DNA of 64,000 nt, taken from the NCBI GenBank assembly GCA_036346405.1, contig CM070553.1, positions 74,092,976 through 74,156,975 of the forward strand. Direction: 5' to 3'. Origin of the DNA: Phyllostachys edulis (taxonomy: Eukaryota; Streptophyta; Magnoliopsida; Poales; Poaceae). The translations under genes were made by a program, and so were the position numbers. The notes under the pieces are model-generated. The model had not been told where the DNA came from. It saw nothing but the letters and a program-made list of their open reading frames with translations, and searched no databases. This document shows, piece by piece, positions 46,670-56,872 of the stretch. Within the stretch, counting starts at the first letter, position 1, and every line of letters begins with the position of its first letter.

Positions 46670-47864
46670 GCAAGTTGCACTCTTGATCATATTGCACCCA
46701 TTATTTCAACCTATGTATATTCCATTTCAACTGTTAATGCATTGCTTACTTTACTAAGTTATTTCAATGCCGTCTTTAAACTCATAGTTATGCCTAATTT
46801 CCTTGGTATGACCACTGTTGATCTGGAGCCGAACATGTTGTCACCCTAGGCAAAACCTGGTTTGCGCAATACAGTGAATCAGGGCCTTTGAAAAACTAGA
46901 GCTTAGCCATGCTTAGAGAAGAGAATTTGGGTTTTGGGAGGTTTTGGGCTAGAAATATCACTTGTCTAAATGATCTGGACCATGGCATTGGTGTGTCATG
47001 GGGTTTTCTGCAAATGGCCATGGCATTGGTGTGCCATGGAGGTTTGAAAAGCAAAGAAATGAGAAATGGATTTGGACTTGGGCGGCATTTGGTTGATTGG
47101 TTGGTGCAAGTCCATGCACGGGGGTCGTGTGATCCGATACCCCAGGGTTGTGGTGACCTTGGTCGATTAAGGACCCAGTCTGCGAGTGTATTTTGCTATG
47201 CCTCTCCGTGCAACCACATGTCTGTCTGGGCGCACTCGCCAACAAATTTGCAAAGTTATCACCATGGTTGGTCCGCGGAATAGTGGAGTGGTCTTTCATG
47301 GCCTATCTTTTATGACTTTGTTGTACCCATCGGCTCAAGAGGGGCCCTAGGAAGGGGCGAAACCTTAGAGTGGATGCGCTGTGGTGGAATGATGCATTGT
47401 AAAGGCCTTGTCACGTGCTCTAGACCTCTTACCATCGGCAGTGAGAGGTGGCAACGATGGTTGTTAGGCAAACTAGAGAAGTTGTGTCATGTGGGTAAAG
47501 TGTACAACTTCTGCGGAGTGTAAAACTATTCAAATAGCCGTTTCCGTGGTTATGGACATGCTAGCAAAGCTGCTCGTTTTCAAAATGGGTTGGGCCGGGA
47601 GCCTTGTGACAGGAGGGTATCCTTCACCATCACATTGATGAAAGTTATCCAACTGTAAAATGTGAATTTGCAAATGAATTTTGATTATTGTTATAAGCTT
47701 TGGAACTTAATACTTGTATTTGAAACAAACTTGGCTTTATGCAAACTAACCATATTAAGCCTACCTTTGAGATATCCATTATGCATGTCATGTTGTTAAT
47801 TGACGGATGTAACTTGCGAGCACGGTGGTTGTGCTCACTCTTGCTTGATTAATGAATTGAGCAG

Positions 47865-47905
47865 GAGAAGACTTCTTTGAAGATGATGAGGACCAGATCA
47901 ACTAG
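47865..47905 (+). other. LTR-A unit 1 second exon-like block
   Basis: Acceptor 'gaattgagcag|ga'. Joined in phase to 46669 it reads (G)EDFFEDDEDQIN and TAG. Confidence 0.5.
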
Positions 47906-48364
47906 GTTGCGCCCCCCAGCCAATTACCTGTGGTGTATTGGATGGACATGGTCTTGCTGGTTTTGCTTTTGCTGTGTATATTTTTGTCTTGTTGTCGTGG
48001 CTTGTAAGCAACCTTGTAATCAACTCCCTTGTTGTTAATAAAGTCTCGTGTGGATGTATGTTAACACTTGTAATTGCTATGAGAACCAGCCGTTGATCCT
48101 TGGGACTGGTTCGGATCACAGGAGGGTTAGGATTTTTCCAAGTCCCATGACCTCCTTGGGTTGGTCTCTAGACCTCCCCCAGGTCTGGTCGTGGCTCTTG
48201 GGGAGGTCCTGAGCCTCAAGACCTCCTCGGGTCAGTTCCCTAGACCTCCAGGAGGTCCGACTGGATCTCCTGGGAGGACCACCTGAGAGGTCCCTAAGAC
48301 CTCCTGGGAGGTTCTGGCAGACTCCCAGGGAGGTCTTGGAGGGCCTCACGGGCGAGGCTCCTGA

Positions 48365-48660
48365 GATCTTAACCTCCCCTTTAGAGATCTTAACCGTCCA
48401 GACCTCCTCCTTTGTAGATCTGGCCGTTAAGACCTCCCCTTTGGAGATCTTAACCGTCCAGACCTCCTCCTTTGTAGATCTGGCTGTTAAGACCTCCCCT
48501 TTGGAGATCTTAACCGTCCATACCTCCTCCTCTGTAGATCTGACCGTTAAGACCCCTCCTTTGGAGATCTTAAACGTCCAGACCTCCCCCTTTGTAGATC
48601 TGATCGTTAGGACCTCCCCTTTGGAGATCCTAACCGCCTAGACCTCCCCCTTCGATCAGG
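48365..48660 (+). repeat. 60 bp tandem array before LTR-A unit 2 (about 5 copies)
   Basis: 'gaccgttaagacctcccctttggagatcttaaccgtccagacctcctcctttgtagatct' repeats with a 60 bp period. The + frame is open through all copies (LEILTVQTSS + FVDLAVKTSP). Confidence 0.92.
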
Positions 48661-49184
48661 TCCGACCGCCAGGACCTCTGGTCTTGTGCGCCTGGACCTC
48701 CCCGTGGATGAGGACCTCCCCTTCGGGTCTTGGCTGTTCCCACTTGGCAGTCACACCCATTTTTCTTTATCCTTTGACTGTGTCCTTGTGCAAGGAAGTC
48801 TTCCCCACATTTAATGCATGTTGTATCGCATTAAATGCTACCACTTTTTGCAGCACCCGTGCCATGCTTTTGTCACGTCCCTTGCCTGCTTCCTTGGTCC
48901 TTTTTACCAACTCCTGAACACCCGCACCTTGGGGAAGCTCCATGGCTCTAGCTATATATAGCTTGGACAGCCCTTCCTCTCTCTCTTTCTTCCTCACTTC
49001 CCCTCTCTGGCTCAACTGAGCAGCTCTTGTACCTCCTCTCTTGAGCTTTGGACCTCCTCTAACAAGCTCCCTGGACCTCCTCCCGATCATCTAACCTCTC
49101 AGTTGGTTTTACATTGGAGTTTATTTAGAGTTCTTTGGATCTTGCTCGAGCTCTATTTGAGTTGTTTGGTTTTTCACCGTGTAG

Positions 49185-49250
49185 ATTGCGAAGGCCGTGA
49201 GGAGCAAGAGTTCCTTGAAGAAGAAGAAGAAGCTCAAGACTTTGAGCAAG
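49185..49250 (+). other. LTR-A unit 2 micro-exon-like block
   Basis: 66 nt, acceptor 'tttttcaccgtgtag|at', donor 'gagcaag|gcaagt'. Phase-1 frame fully open: (D)CEGREEQEFLEEEEEAQDF then EQ and G. This is the best preserved copy together with its partner at 50513. Confidence 0.6.
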
Positions 49251-50512
49251 GCAAGTTGCACCCTTGACCATATTGCACCTATTATTTCAAGATACTTATG
49301 TTCTGTTTCAAAGATGTATGCATGCTTACTTTTACTAAGTTATTTCAATGCCATCTTTCTGTTCATAGCTACGCCTAACTCCATTGTATGGCCACTGTCT
49401 ATGTTGAACCCACTTCATTGTCACCTTAGATAAAATCTGGTTTTTGCAATAGTAAGGGCCAGAGGCTTTTGAAAAATGAACGCTTAGTCTTGCTTAGACC
49501 AAAATCTTGATTTGAGAAATGTTTCTTCCAACATACCAAAATGTTCAATGTTTTAAAGCAATGACATTGGGTTGTCATAGAGGTTTTGATGAATGGTTTG
49601 GAAAAACATAAATGGAAAAATGGATTTGGTCTTGGGCGGATTGGTTGTTTGGCTGGTTTAGGGTATGCACGGGCTCAACTCGGGTAGGGTTGAGACCCAG
49701 GGGTTTGTGTTAGCCGCCCAAGCCATATGAGGACCGGTCTTTGAGCCGCATCTTGCTATGCCTATAATGGGCTATGCCTCACCGTACAACCACATGTCCT
49801 GAGAAATGGGCAAAGGGACTTGGCCGACAAATTTGCAAAGCTCCATCGCGGTTGATCCTGTGGATGCGGTGGGTAGTCATGTTACGACCTTTGTAGTCCC
49901 ACCTGGCGTAAGAGGGGGCCTGAACCCTGCAGATGGGTAGTCCAAAGGGGGTGAAACCTTAGCGAGGGTGGACTACGTTGGAGTAATGCTCTGTAAAGGC
50001 CTTGTCACGTGCTCTAGACCTCTCACCAAAGGAAGTGTGAGGTGGCATTGACGGATGCCAAACAAACTAGAGAATTCATGTCATGTGGGTAAAGTGTACA
50101 ACCTCTAAAGAGCGTAAATCAATTTGAATAGCCGTGTCCACGGTCATGGACATGCTAGCAAAGCCACTCAAAGTTAGCTCTTGGTTTTCGTTTTCAAAGG
50201 ACTTATGAAATTGGTTTTGGATTTCTATCCAATTGGTTATTGGGCGGGGAGCCATATGACTGGAGGGTATCCTTCACCATTCATGATGAATGTTATCCAA
50301 CTGAAAATTGAGTTTTGAAAATGAACTTTTGCTTATTATAATCTTCCTTGAAACTTAGTATTTGTATTTGAAACAGACTCGGCTTTACGCAAATCAACCC
50401 TAATTTGCCTTCCTTTGATATATCCATTATGCATGTCATACTGTTATTTGACAGGTGTAGCTTGCGAGCACGGTTGTTGTGCTCATACTTGCTTGATTGA
50501 TGAATTGAGTAG

Positions 50513-50553
50513 GAGAAGACTTCTTTGATGATGAGGAGGACCAAATCAATTAG
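50513..50553 (+). other. LTR-A unit 2 second exon-like block
   Basis: Acceptor 'tgaattgagtag|ga'. Joined in phase to 49250 it gives (G)EDFFDDEEDQIN and TAG. The predicted intron is 1,262 nt and of GC-AG type. Confidence 0.55.
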
Positions 50554-50934
50554 GCAGCGCCCTCTAGCCAATCACCTGTGGTGTAATGGATGAGTCTATC
50601 CTTTTGGTTTTTCGCTGTGTATTTTGCTCTTGGTTGTTGGAGCTTGTAAGCAACCCTTTGTAATCAACTCTTTTTTGTTGTTAATAAAGCCTTTTGTGGA
50701 TGTGTTTGTTATCACTTGTATTTGCTATGAGAACTAGCCATTGATCCTTGGGACTGGTTCGGATCATGGAAGACAGGAGGCATTTCCAAGCCCACAACCT
50801 CCTGTAGTTTGGTTCCACAAGGACCTCCTCTCAGGAGGTGCCGAGCGGTATACCGGGTATCCTTGCGGTAGTACCGGAGGGGCATGTGGGGCTGGGAAAG
50901 GTCTCAGGTCCAAAGACCTCCTTGGGTCGGGGTC

Positions 50935-51904
50935 TGATGAGGACATCGACCCTAAGGATGCAACCACTGCTTCGACCTGCTGCACTGCATCCTCTACTTC
51001 AACAACATCCTCTCCGATAGGACTTTCGGCTACTTTAACACCATATTACCCAATTGGATCGCGTTACGTCTACATACCATGGTGCTACGTCTACATGCCA
51101 TGGTACTATGTTTACATGCCATGGTGATACTGCATGTGCCAATCAAGAGTTCAAGCTGGATACATTTTGGTCAGATTAATTCGGAATCAGCGTGACAGCT
51201 CTGACTTCAAACGTCCATAACATTCACATACGGCATCCGTTGGAGGTCCACAAGTACTTGATGGAAAGCTGATTTCGTCCTCTTTCCAACGGATCTGGCC
51301 TCACCTCCAAATTCCTTCTGGACTGATCGCAATAATCAAAAGAAAAGCGTCATATCACTTGTTTGGGCCAAATTGGGCTTTGTAATCATACTGAACTTGG
51401 CCCATCTGCTGGCAGCCCACCCTGGGCTTGGTTACTGTTCACATGAACAGTCACCTGCGACCTTTAGTACCACCCCGCTATTTCTTTAGTTTTGTGGCTC
51501 CTCGTTCCCTATTTAAGGAGGCCACACCCCCTCTAGTTTTCTTAGATTTTGTTGAGTTAAGAGTTAGCATTGCTGCAACTTCGTGTATTGGCTTGTGTCG
51601 ACTAGACCAACCTTAATACCGCTATCAAAATCCCAAATTCAGTATTTCAATCTTTATTTGCAATTTCAGATTGCTTTATCTTGTTCTTGTGTGCTTCTTC
51701 GGTGTATGCAGGAATCGACCTTCGTGGTCAGGTCAACCGGGTATTCGAGCACGGTTGATAACGACTTGTCAATCAGTTCAGCAATTGCGTGGTTTCGAGC
51801 CTTGCGTGTTCATAGCCAGGATCGTCAGGGTTGAGCGACGCCTACCAGACTTATCGTTTCTCATCGAAAGATCGGGCCAACAAATAGAACCTTAGGGTTC
51901 ATCA
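50935..51904 (+). mobile_element. LTR of element C (unclassified retrotransposon)
   Basis: Runs from TGATGAGGACATCG (50935) to AGGGTTCATCA (51904), with inverted ends TGATGA/TCATCA, followed at once by a PBS. About 970 bp. TATA-like TATTTAAG at 51510-51517. A 21 bp triplicate ('tacgtctacatgccatggt') lies at 51065-51127. It is composed quite differently from the GACCTCC LTRs around it, into which it inserted. Whether it is copia or gypsy cannot be told, because no pol is in the window. Confidence 0.75.
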
Positions 51905-51906
51905 GG

Positions 51907-51918
51907 TGGTACCAGAGC
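51907..51918 (+). promoter_or_regulatory. Primer-binding site of element C
   Basis: TGGTACCAGAGC two bases after the LTR end, one mismatch from the initiator Met-tRNA complement TGGTATCAGAGC. Confidence 0.85.
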
Positions 51919-52289
51919 TACAGTTTATCGGTGACAAATTTTTTTTCCCTACAGTCCAAATAGCCAAAATTAAAAAATTTAGGTTTAGTTCATCGTCCAA
52001 ACCAATTTGTGCCTTCGCAATTTCTTCTTTTTTAGTTTCACTACAACATAAACACCCCTTTAGCAACGCATATATGCGTTGGTAGATGTCCAAATAAATG
52101 TTGTTAGGGTCTATACCAGCGATTTAGTATGCGTTGCCATTGAGGCCGTTATGAAGTGCTGTGACAACACATATACAAGCGTTGGTAACATGTAAATAAA
52201 AGCGTTATAAGGTTGCAACGCATATTTTGATATAGTGGTAACATATATATATGCGTTGGCATTGGACACTAGCAAAGCGCTTTCAGGAT

Positions 52290-52940
52290 TGCTTACACGC
52301 ATTTAATCATTGCAAAAGGTGTCCTTTTCATGTCCAGGTCAAACTTATCAATTAGGGTCCACAGGGTTAAACAAAACACACATATCAAAGTGGATAGCAA
52401 AATTTTTTCATTGACATCAACAAAAAATTTGTTTCATTACAAAGAATTTCCAACTGGCTTCACATGTCTGGACTCCAGACATGCACAGTTGGTATCATCA
52501 TTATCTAATAACATAATACACCCTAAAACATAAATGTAAGTACATGTCTATACTTTTAGTGCAAAATCTTCGTTCTCTATGCCCCTATGGTTCTATAAAA
52601 AAATTCTTCATTCCTCAGCATTCTCCATTCTACACACAAGTTTGTCGAACAGTCCAAACCATCAACATATCTTCTCAATCTGAAAAGAGAAATAAATTTC
52701 TTTTAGTGCATTATTAAAGTAAAATATAACATTCCAACTCTTCCAAGCAGATCACGGTGTTTACGTGCATCCAAGGAAAGGAAAGTACCGATTTTGTTTT
52801 TCTTGTTTTTCACATGAGCTCCAATGCACTTACAAGTTACTAGAAAGCTCAAAAGAATTGCCATCTTGAATCATAGGAGTGGATTCTTTAAATACCTATT
52901 TGTAAATGAAAAGGATAAGACCACCTTGCGAGCGACATCA
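52290..52940. other. Left non-coding part of CACTA-2
   Basis: AT-rich sequence between the left subterminal repeats and the last captured exon. Probably the 3' side of the fused transcript. No gene is recognised. Confidence 0.45.
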
Positions 52941-52946
52941 ATAACC

Positions 52947-53137
52947 TTATCGCAATGCCAATTCAGCTTGCGGTCTGACAAGCTCATCCTCCTCATTGAA
53001 GCTTTACGTGGAGCAGGTGAGCTGGTTGCCTATTGGTCCGGGCACGCATACAGATGCAGGTGGAGCACAGAACAGCTCCGTGGTTGAGATTCCAACTCTG
53101 CTCCCTCCAGGTTCTTCGGTTCCCCTTCTAGTTCATC
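52947..53137 (-). pseudogene. Captured VPS32/SNF7 (ESCRT-III) last exon
   Basis: Minus strand from 53137: DELEGEPKNLEGAELE, then a Pro/Ala-rich stretch with a small frame slip, and a C-terminus EEDELVRPQAELALR with stop at 52947. It corresponds to the DELEAELEELEGAELE and EEDELAALQAEMA ends of plant VPS32 (SNF7). The usual acceptor AG before GATGAACT reads 'ttgcgt', so splicing may be lost. VPS32 is the main filament protein of ESCRT-III in endosomal sorting; this is only a fragment. Confidence 0.72.
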
Positions 53138-53232
53138 ACGCAAGTTTTTCGATTGTAGTAGGTATTAAGTACAACACTAAAAAGAAGTCATAAACTCAAG
53201 ATTATACAGCTTAAATGGCTACAGTGAGTTAC

Positions 53233-53347
53233 CTCGTCAAAATCAGCGGAAGCTCCAAGAGGAGCTGACAAAGCATCTTGTATTTGTTTCATGTTTTCAG
53301 TCTGTTCGTTAATTTCATCCATAGTCTTGTCGACATCATCAATATTT
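53233..53347 (-). pseudogene. Captured VPS32/SNF7 exon
   Basis: Minus strand: acceptor 'ccttgtag|aaat', then NIDDVDKTMDEINEQTENMK, QIQDALSAPLGASADFDE and donor 'gag|gtaact'. This matches the conserved helix of plant VPS32 (DDVDKTMDEINEQTENMKQIQ). Intron borders are kept, so genomic DNA and not a cDNA was captured. Confidence 0.9.
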
Positions 53348-53811
53348 CTACAAGGATATGATAAATAGTCATTTTGAAACATTAGTTCCTTGAAACAATT
53401 AGGGGGGCAAACCCTACAATTAAAATGGACTAATATACAAGCTCCATACTGATTCACAATAGTCTAGAAAAAACATGCACTAATACATCTGAATGTTGGC
53501 ACCAGTAAATTTTTAGAGGATGGGTATGGAAAACAGTATATCCCCGGTAACAATAAAATTTCATAAGACAGTAAGACATTTATTTTGTGGGTAATTCTTG
53601 TAGTGTATTGCATTAAGAAGCCTTCAGATCATCTAGTCCAACACTGGCATACAAGAATAGTAGATAGTAGGAGATATCATTAAGCGAATGACTACAAGCC
53701 GACCATGCCATTTCTTGAGTTTTTGTATATGAATCGGTACAAGCTTGACTCATAGTCGGTCTGGATGCTCAAGCGAGTTCTGAGAATAGTTCAACAAGGA
53801 AGTCCATAGCC

Positions 53812-54067
53812 CTAAAAGGCAAAATTTTTGATAAATCGTCGGTAATTGGCAAGGTGATTAAGTCGCAATAAAAAGTGACAAATTATGCAAGAGAATTTGA
53901 AGCACCTTGTGAGCCACAGAAGTCCATTTGTGCACCTTGTGAGCCACAGAAGTCCATTTGTGCAGCTCGAGGAATTTGAAGCACCATGTGAGCCACAGAA
54001 GTCCATTCATGTCAGTTGTCAAGAAAATGAAATAGAAATCTGAGGGCTCCAAAAGGGATAATTGCAT
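53812..54067. repeat. Short tandem repeats in CACTA-2
   Basis: 'gcaccttgtgagccacagaagtccatttgt' occurs three times (about 53904, 53932 and, as a variant, 53981). It lies in what would be an intron of the fused gene. Confidence 0.8.
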
Positions 54068-54169
54068 GCTTTATCACATTAACAACAGCAATTATTTACT
54101 AGCACAAATGCGGAATGGAACATGACTTTTTATTAATAGTGTCTAGTAGAAAGGGATGCTTACCGTGAT

Positions 54170-54225
54170 ATTACCACCAATATCACTCTTCACAAGTGCC
54201 ATAGCAGCTCCAGTAAGTAGGCCTC
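54170..54225 (-). pseudogene. Possible degraded VPS32 exon
   Basis: The minus strand reads ACTGGAGCTGCTATGGCA near a GTTGAGGCC stretch, resembling the VDALRTGAAAMKAM part of VPS32 that should lie between the exons at 54394 and 53347. Short and shifted, so uncertain. The + strand here also has an open frame (54225-54353) that I could not identify. Confidence 0.35.
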
Positions 54226-54393
54226 AACACAAAGGATTGAAAACTTCTTTGTTCATTCCATCAGACAACAGAAAACTTCTCTCTGAACTGAAGAGGTGCT
54301 ATCCAAACTTCCTTCAAGACCCAAACTTCAAATTGGTTGAAGCATTTGAGTGATGAATTAACTCAAAATGGTAAGTAGGAACTCGGAGGTAAC

Positions 54394-54469
54394 CTGGTCA
54401 TGGATTCTCAACTGAAAATTTCCAAGCTGTTCAATTTGCTGCTCATTATATAGAGCGGTACAGACAAGC
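54394..54469 (-). pseudogene. Chimeric captured exon: TRAPPC13 (DUF974) start joined to VPS32 end
   Basis: Minus strand: acceptor 'gaatccag|gc', then LVCTALYN (the TRAPPC13 LVCTALY block) running directly into EQQIEQLGNFQLRIHDQ (the VPS32 LYEQQIEQLGNFQLRIHDQ block) and donor 'cag|gtta'. The two genes meet inside the shared residues LY(N), so the join is in frame and was probably made by microhomology. Confidence 0.82.
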
Positions 54470-54566
54470 CTGGATTCAATCACCACATGAGCAAATCAAC
54501 ATTAAGGATGCTATCACGAAAGCAACCGATATGTAAGTAAAATCGAAAGGAAAAGGAGCATACATA

Positions 54567-54694
54567 TGTGCTCCTAGTTCTTTGACATCATGCTCCACGA
54601 TGAAATCATATCTACCCCCTAATCTAATCGATTCAACAGGGGACTTTGATGTATCCAGAAGAAGTATCCTCTGCCTCCTGGTTTGCATTTCCGC
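54567..54694 (-). pseudogene. Captured TRAPPC13-like (DUF974) exon
   Basis: Minus strand: acceptor 'acattag|gc', then AEMQTRRQRILLLDTSKSPV and ESIRLGGRYDFIVEHDVKEL + GAH. Plant TRAPPC13-like proteins (DUF974; trafficking particle complex subunit) have AEIQTERQRILLLDTSKSPV...GGRYDFIVEHDVKELGAH. The next residues in the family, TLVCTALY, are found in the next exon (54469). The donor reads 'cacatatgta' and looks damaged. Confidence 0.87.
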
Positions 54695-54739
54695 CTAATG
54701 TAAGTAAAGCTCTAGTCAAAATTTGTGACAGGAAGAATC

Positions 54740-55360
54740 AAAAGACTTCATAAAAAGAAAGCTAAGGTAAAGCCTAAAAGATTACGGCGTTGGGGGGGGA
54801 GGAGGCGGCAAGGTCGGGAGGGGAGGAGGCGTCGGGCTTGGGAGGGGAGGAGGCGGTGGCGTCGGGAGGGGAGCGGAGGCGGGCTTTGGGGAGGGAGGGA
54901 GGCGGGGGGGAGGGGAGGGAGGGAGGTGGCGGCTTTGGGGGGGAGGAGGCGGCGGCGGGGAGGGAGGGAGGGCAAGGCCGAGGGAGGGAGGGCAACGTGA
55001 TCCTCCTCCACAGCCGCGCCCGCCACTCACCGGATCTGCCGCCACGGCCCCTCGCGGATCTGCCTGGCCGGATCCGCCACGCCACGCCTGTCCCTGAGGA
55101 TCTACCACCAGCCGGATCCGCCGCCACGGCCCCTCCGCGTGGACGTAGCTATGGGGAGGAGGCGACGACGGCAGATCCGCACGGGGGTGAGGCCGGGGGA
55201 GGAGGAGGCGCCGGAGTATGGTTACGAGGCCAGTGGCGGCGGGGAGGTAAGTTTGGTGGGAGGGGAGGCGACGGGATAGAGGCGTCCTATAGGAGATGGA
55301 GCAACGAGCAGTTTTATTGGACGTGGGAGGCGGTGGGTTAAGCAGGCTTCATACGTGGTA
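54740..55360 (-). other. GC-rich block of CACTA-2, probable 5' region of the fused transcript
   Basis: Extreme G-rich (+ strand) sequence with gggaggaggcgg repeats, open in many frames only because of composition. It lies between the right terminus and the first captured exon. It may be the leader of a cellular gene or the element's own promoter. No protein assigned. Confidence 0.5.
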
Positions 55361-55438
55361 AATAAACTGGTCCTGCAACACATACGTTTTCCGTTGCGAG
55401 TTATGCGTTGTTGTATGTATATTCTTCTTGTAGTGTTT

Positions 55439-56872
55439 GCATTTTTGAATTGTCGTTGCATCGTCAAGTCTTTGTGCTGGTTTCCTGTCTAGATTGGTTT
55501 AGTTTAGAGTATTTTGCAAATCGTTTTAGTTTTGTTCTTCGGTTTTGTCGCTACTCGCCGTACAAAAAAGAATATAGCAGATCTGTTCCACATCGCGCTC
55601 GTCCCTTAGCGCGCAGTGAAGGCGTGAAACCCTAAGGTGCCGTGCGCGCTGTTTCTCCAGCAGGTTGGTGAAGGCTTTCATACACACAAAAAAAAAGAGA
55701 GAGCTTGCTAGCGCAGCAGCAGATTCAATCTGCCGCGTGCTCGCATCGACCGCGGCGCCTCCAAACAGCAGCTGCGTGCTCGCGTCGTTTCCCTCCGGCA
55801 TTTCATCCACAAGCAAGATCACAAATCGAGGTAGTAGATCGAAAAAAAAGAAACAAAATCTCTGCTCGGCATCGATCCGGAGCCGCTTCGGGACGAGCCG
55901 CCGCTGAAGCTGCCATCGCACCGGCCGCCACTGACGCCGCTGCCGCCGCCCTTCACATCGCAGTAGCCGATCGCGCTGCCGCTGCGCCATGATCGCCGCC
56001 GCTGCAGCCGCCAAGGCTGCCTTGGACCATCTCCGGCGAGTCTACACCACCGCCGCGCCCACCGCTTTTGTTGCAGACGGCCGCAGTTTTTGCCTAGCGC
56101 TTAATTGCCGCCGTCTTCTTTGCACCGAACGGCCGCCGCCGCTGCGCCTCCTCCTACCATCGGCCGCCTCGCGTCCGCCTCCTCCGCCGCGCCGAGCTGC
56201 GCGCCCGCCGCCGCCGCCGCCACCACCGCCGCCGCCCGAGCTTTGCGCCGCCACGTGCTCCCGCCGCCGCCTTGCGGTCGAGCTTTAAGCCGCCGTCGCC
56301 GCCCAGCCCGCTCACCGGCGCCGCCGCCCTATTGCCGCGCCGCCGCCCTTCGCCCGGCTTGGAGTTTCGAAATCAAGTTCGGTTTTTTTTTGTTTGAGTT
56401 AGTTTCCAGGAAGGAAGCTTCTTGAGGCTTTAAAGCAAAAGAGAGAGAAAAAAGAAGGGAAAAAAAAGAAAGGAAAAGAAAAGAAAAAAAACAGAGAAGA
56501 AGAAAAAAAACAGAGAAAAAAAAATCAAGAGCTGCCTCTTTTGACTTATTTTCTTTGTGTCAGTTTGACATAGTCATCCATTGCTCGTTGGCGTTGATTG
56601 TTCAGTTTGGCCGCCCGCTGTTACTACTAGTCGTTCTTGCGAGTTGCTCTAGCTAGGCTTGGTTTAGACTAGGACCAAACACTTGTGACTAGTACTTTGA
56701 GCCTTTTCAACTTTGCATCTTGAATTGAATAATTGCTATTCCTTTGCTACATACTAGCCTTCCGAGCTCCACTTCCTACTAACTCAGCAGGCGCCGTTCC
56801 TCGCAATCGTTGAGCTGATCACAAGTGAGAGTATCACGAACCAGCCACCGGTTGTACCACTTCCTTGCTGCA
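55439..56872 (+). other. Element C leader or 5' internal region
   Basis: Continues element C after CACTA-2. 55720-56340 is GC-rich with gccgcc runs (Ala/Pro/Arg frames). 56410-56530 is an almost pure purine run (aagaaaagaaaaaaaacagagaag). Then comes AT-rich sequence to the Tekay-2 insertion at 56873. No gag or pol motif is recognisable. Confidence 0.5.

Larger units (their letters stand above)
46085..48350 (+). repeat. LTR-A R-U5 unit 1
   Basis: Promoter block ('ccacttggcagtcacacc', 'cacatttaatgcatgttgt'), TATA box TATATAAG at 46375-46382, micro-exon 46604-46669, second block 47865-47905 and a GACCTCC tail (48120-48350). It aligns from end to end with unit 2 at an offset of about 2.58 kb, with clear divergence. 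No protein is recognised in the 1.2 kb between the exon blocks. Confidence 0.85.
40544..50934 (+). mobile_element. LTR-A region, expanded LTR with nested and duplicated parts
   Basis: Starts TGTAACACCC at 40544 with the LTR-D-like 'aaaataaaaagaaccatt' opening. U3 runs 40544-41133, is interrupted by solo LTR-B, and resumes at 44800 with a GACCTCC array. Two R-U5 units follow (about 46085-48350 and 48660-50934), each preceded by a 60 bp array. No PBS or internal coding region follows, and element C begins at 50935 inside the tail. A true LTR 3' end and TSD were not found. It may be one LTR with an internal duplication or a recombinant of two. Confidence 0.65.
48660..50934 (+). repeat. LTR-A R-U5 unit 2
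   Basis: Same order as unit 1: 'ccacttggcagtcacaccc' promoter block, TATATATAG at 48953-48961, micro-exon 49185-49250, second block 50513-50553, U5 tail ending 'gggactggttcggatcatgg' and then GACCTCC sequence to 50934. Cut by element C at 50935. Confidence 0.85.
52036..55438 (-). mobile_element. CACTA-2: non-autonomous CACTA carrying host gene fragments, TSD TTT
   Basis: The element proper is 52039-55435 (3,397 bp): it starts CACTACAACATAAACACC and ends TTCTTCTTGTAGTG, with TTT on both sides (52036-52038, 55436-55438). Subterminal motifs CAACGCATATATGCGTTG and variants lie at 52060-52280 and 55370-55415. No transposase. The interior carries exon pieces of two cellular genes on the minus strand and a GC-rich block (54780-55200) near the right end, which is the probable 5' end of a fused transcript. 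Such elements are called Pack-CACTA or transduplication CACTAs. Confidence 0.93.

Noticed and set aside
46607..46849. 80-codon frame with SKASCTLDHIAPII, similar to the frame at 49197-49433
   Set aside because: The similarity comes from homologous LTR DNA. The frame crosses the predicted donor site, and the phase-1 frame fits the exon model better. Kept as a weak alternative.
50741..51127. 128-codon frame ending YVYMPWYYVYMPW
   Set aside because: It spans the junction of LTR-A tail and element C LTR, and its end is a 21 bp triplicate; not a gene.
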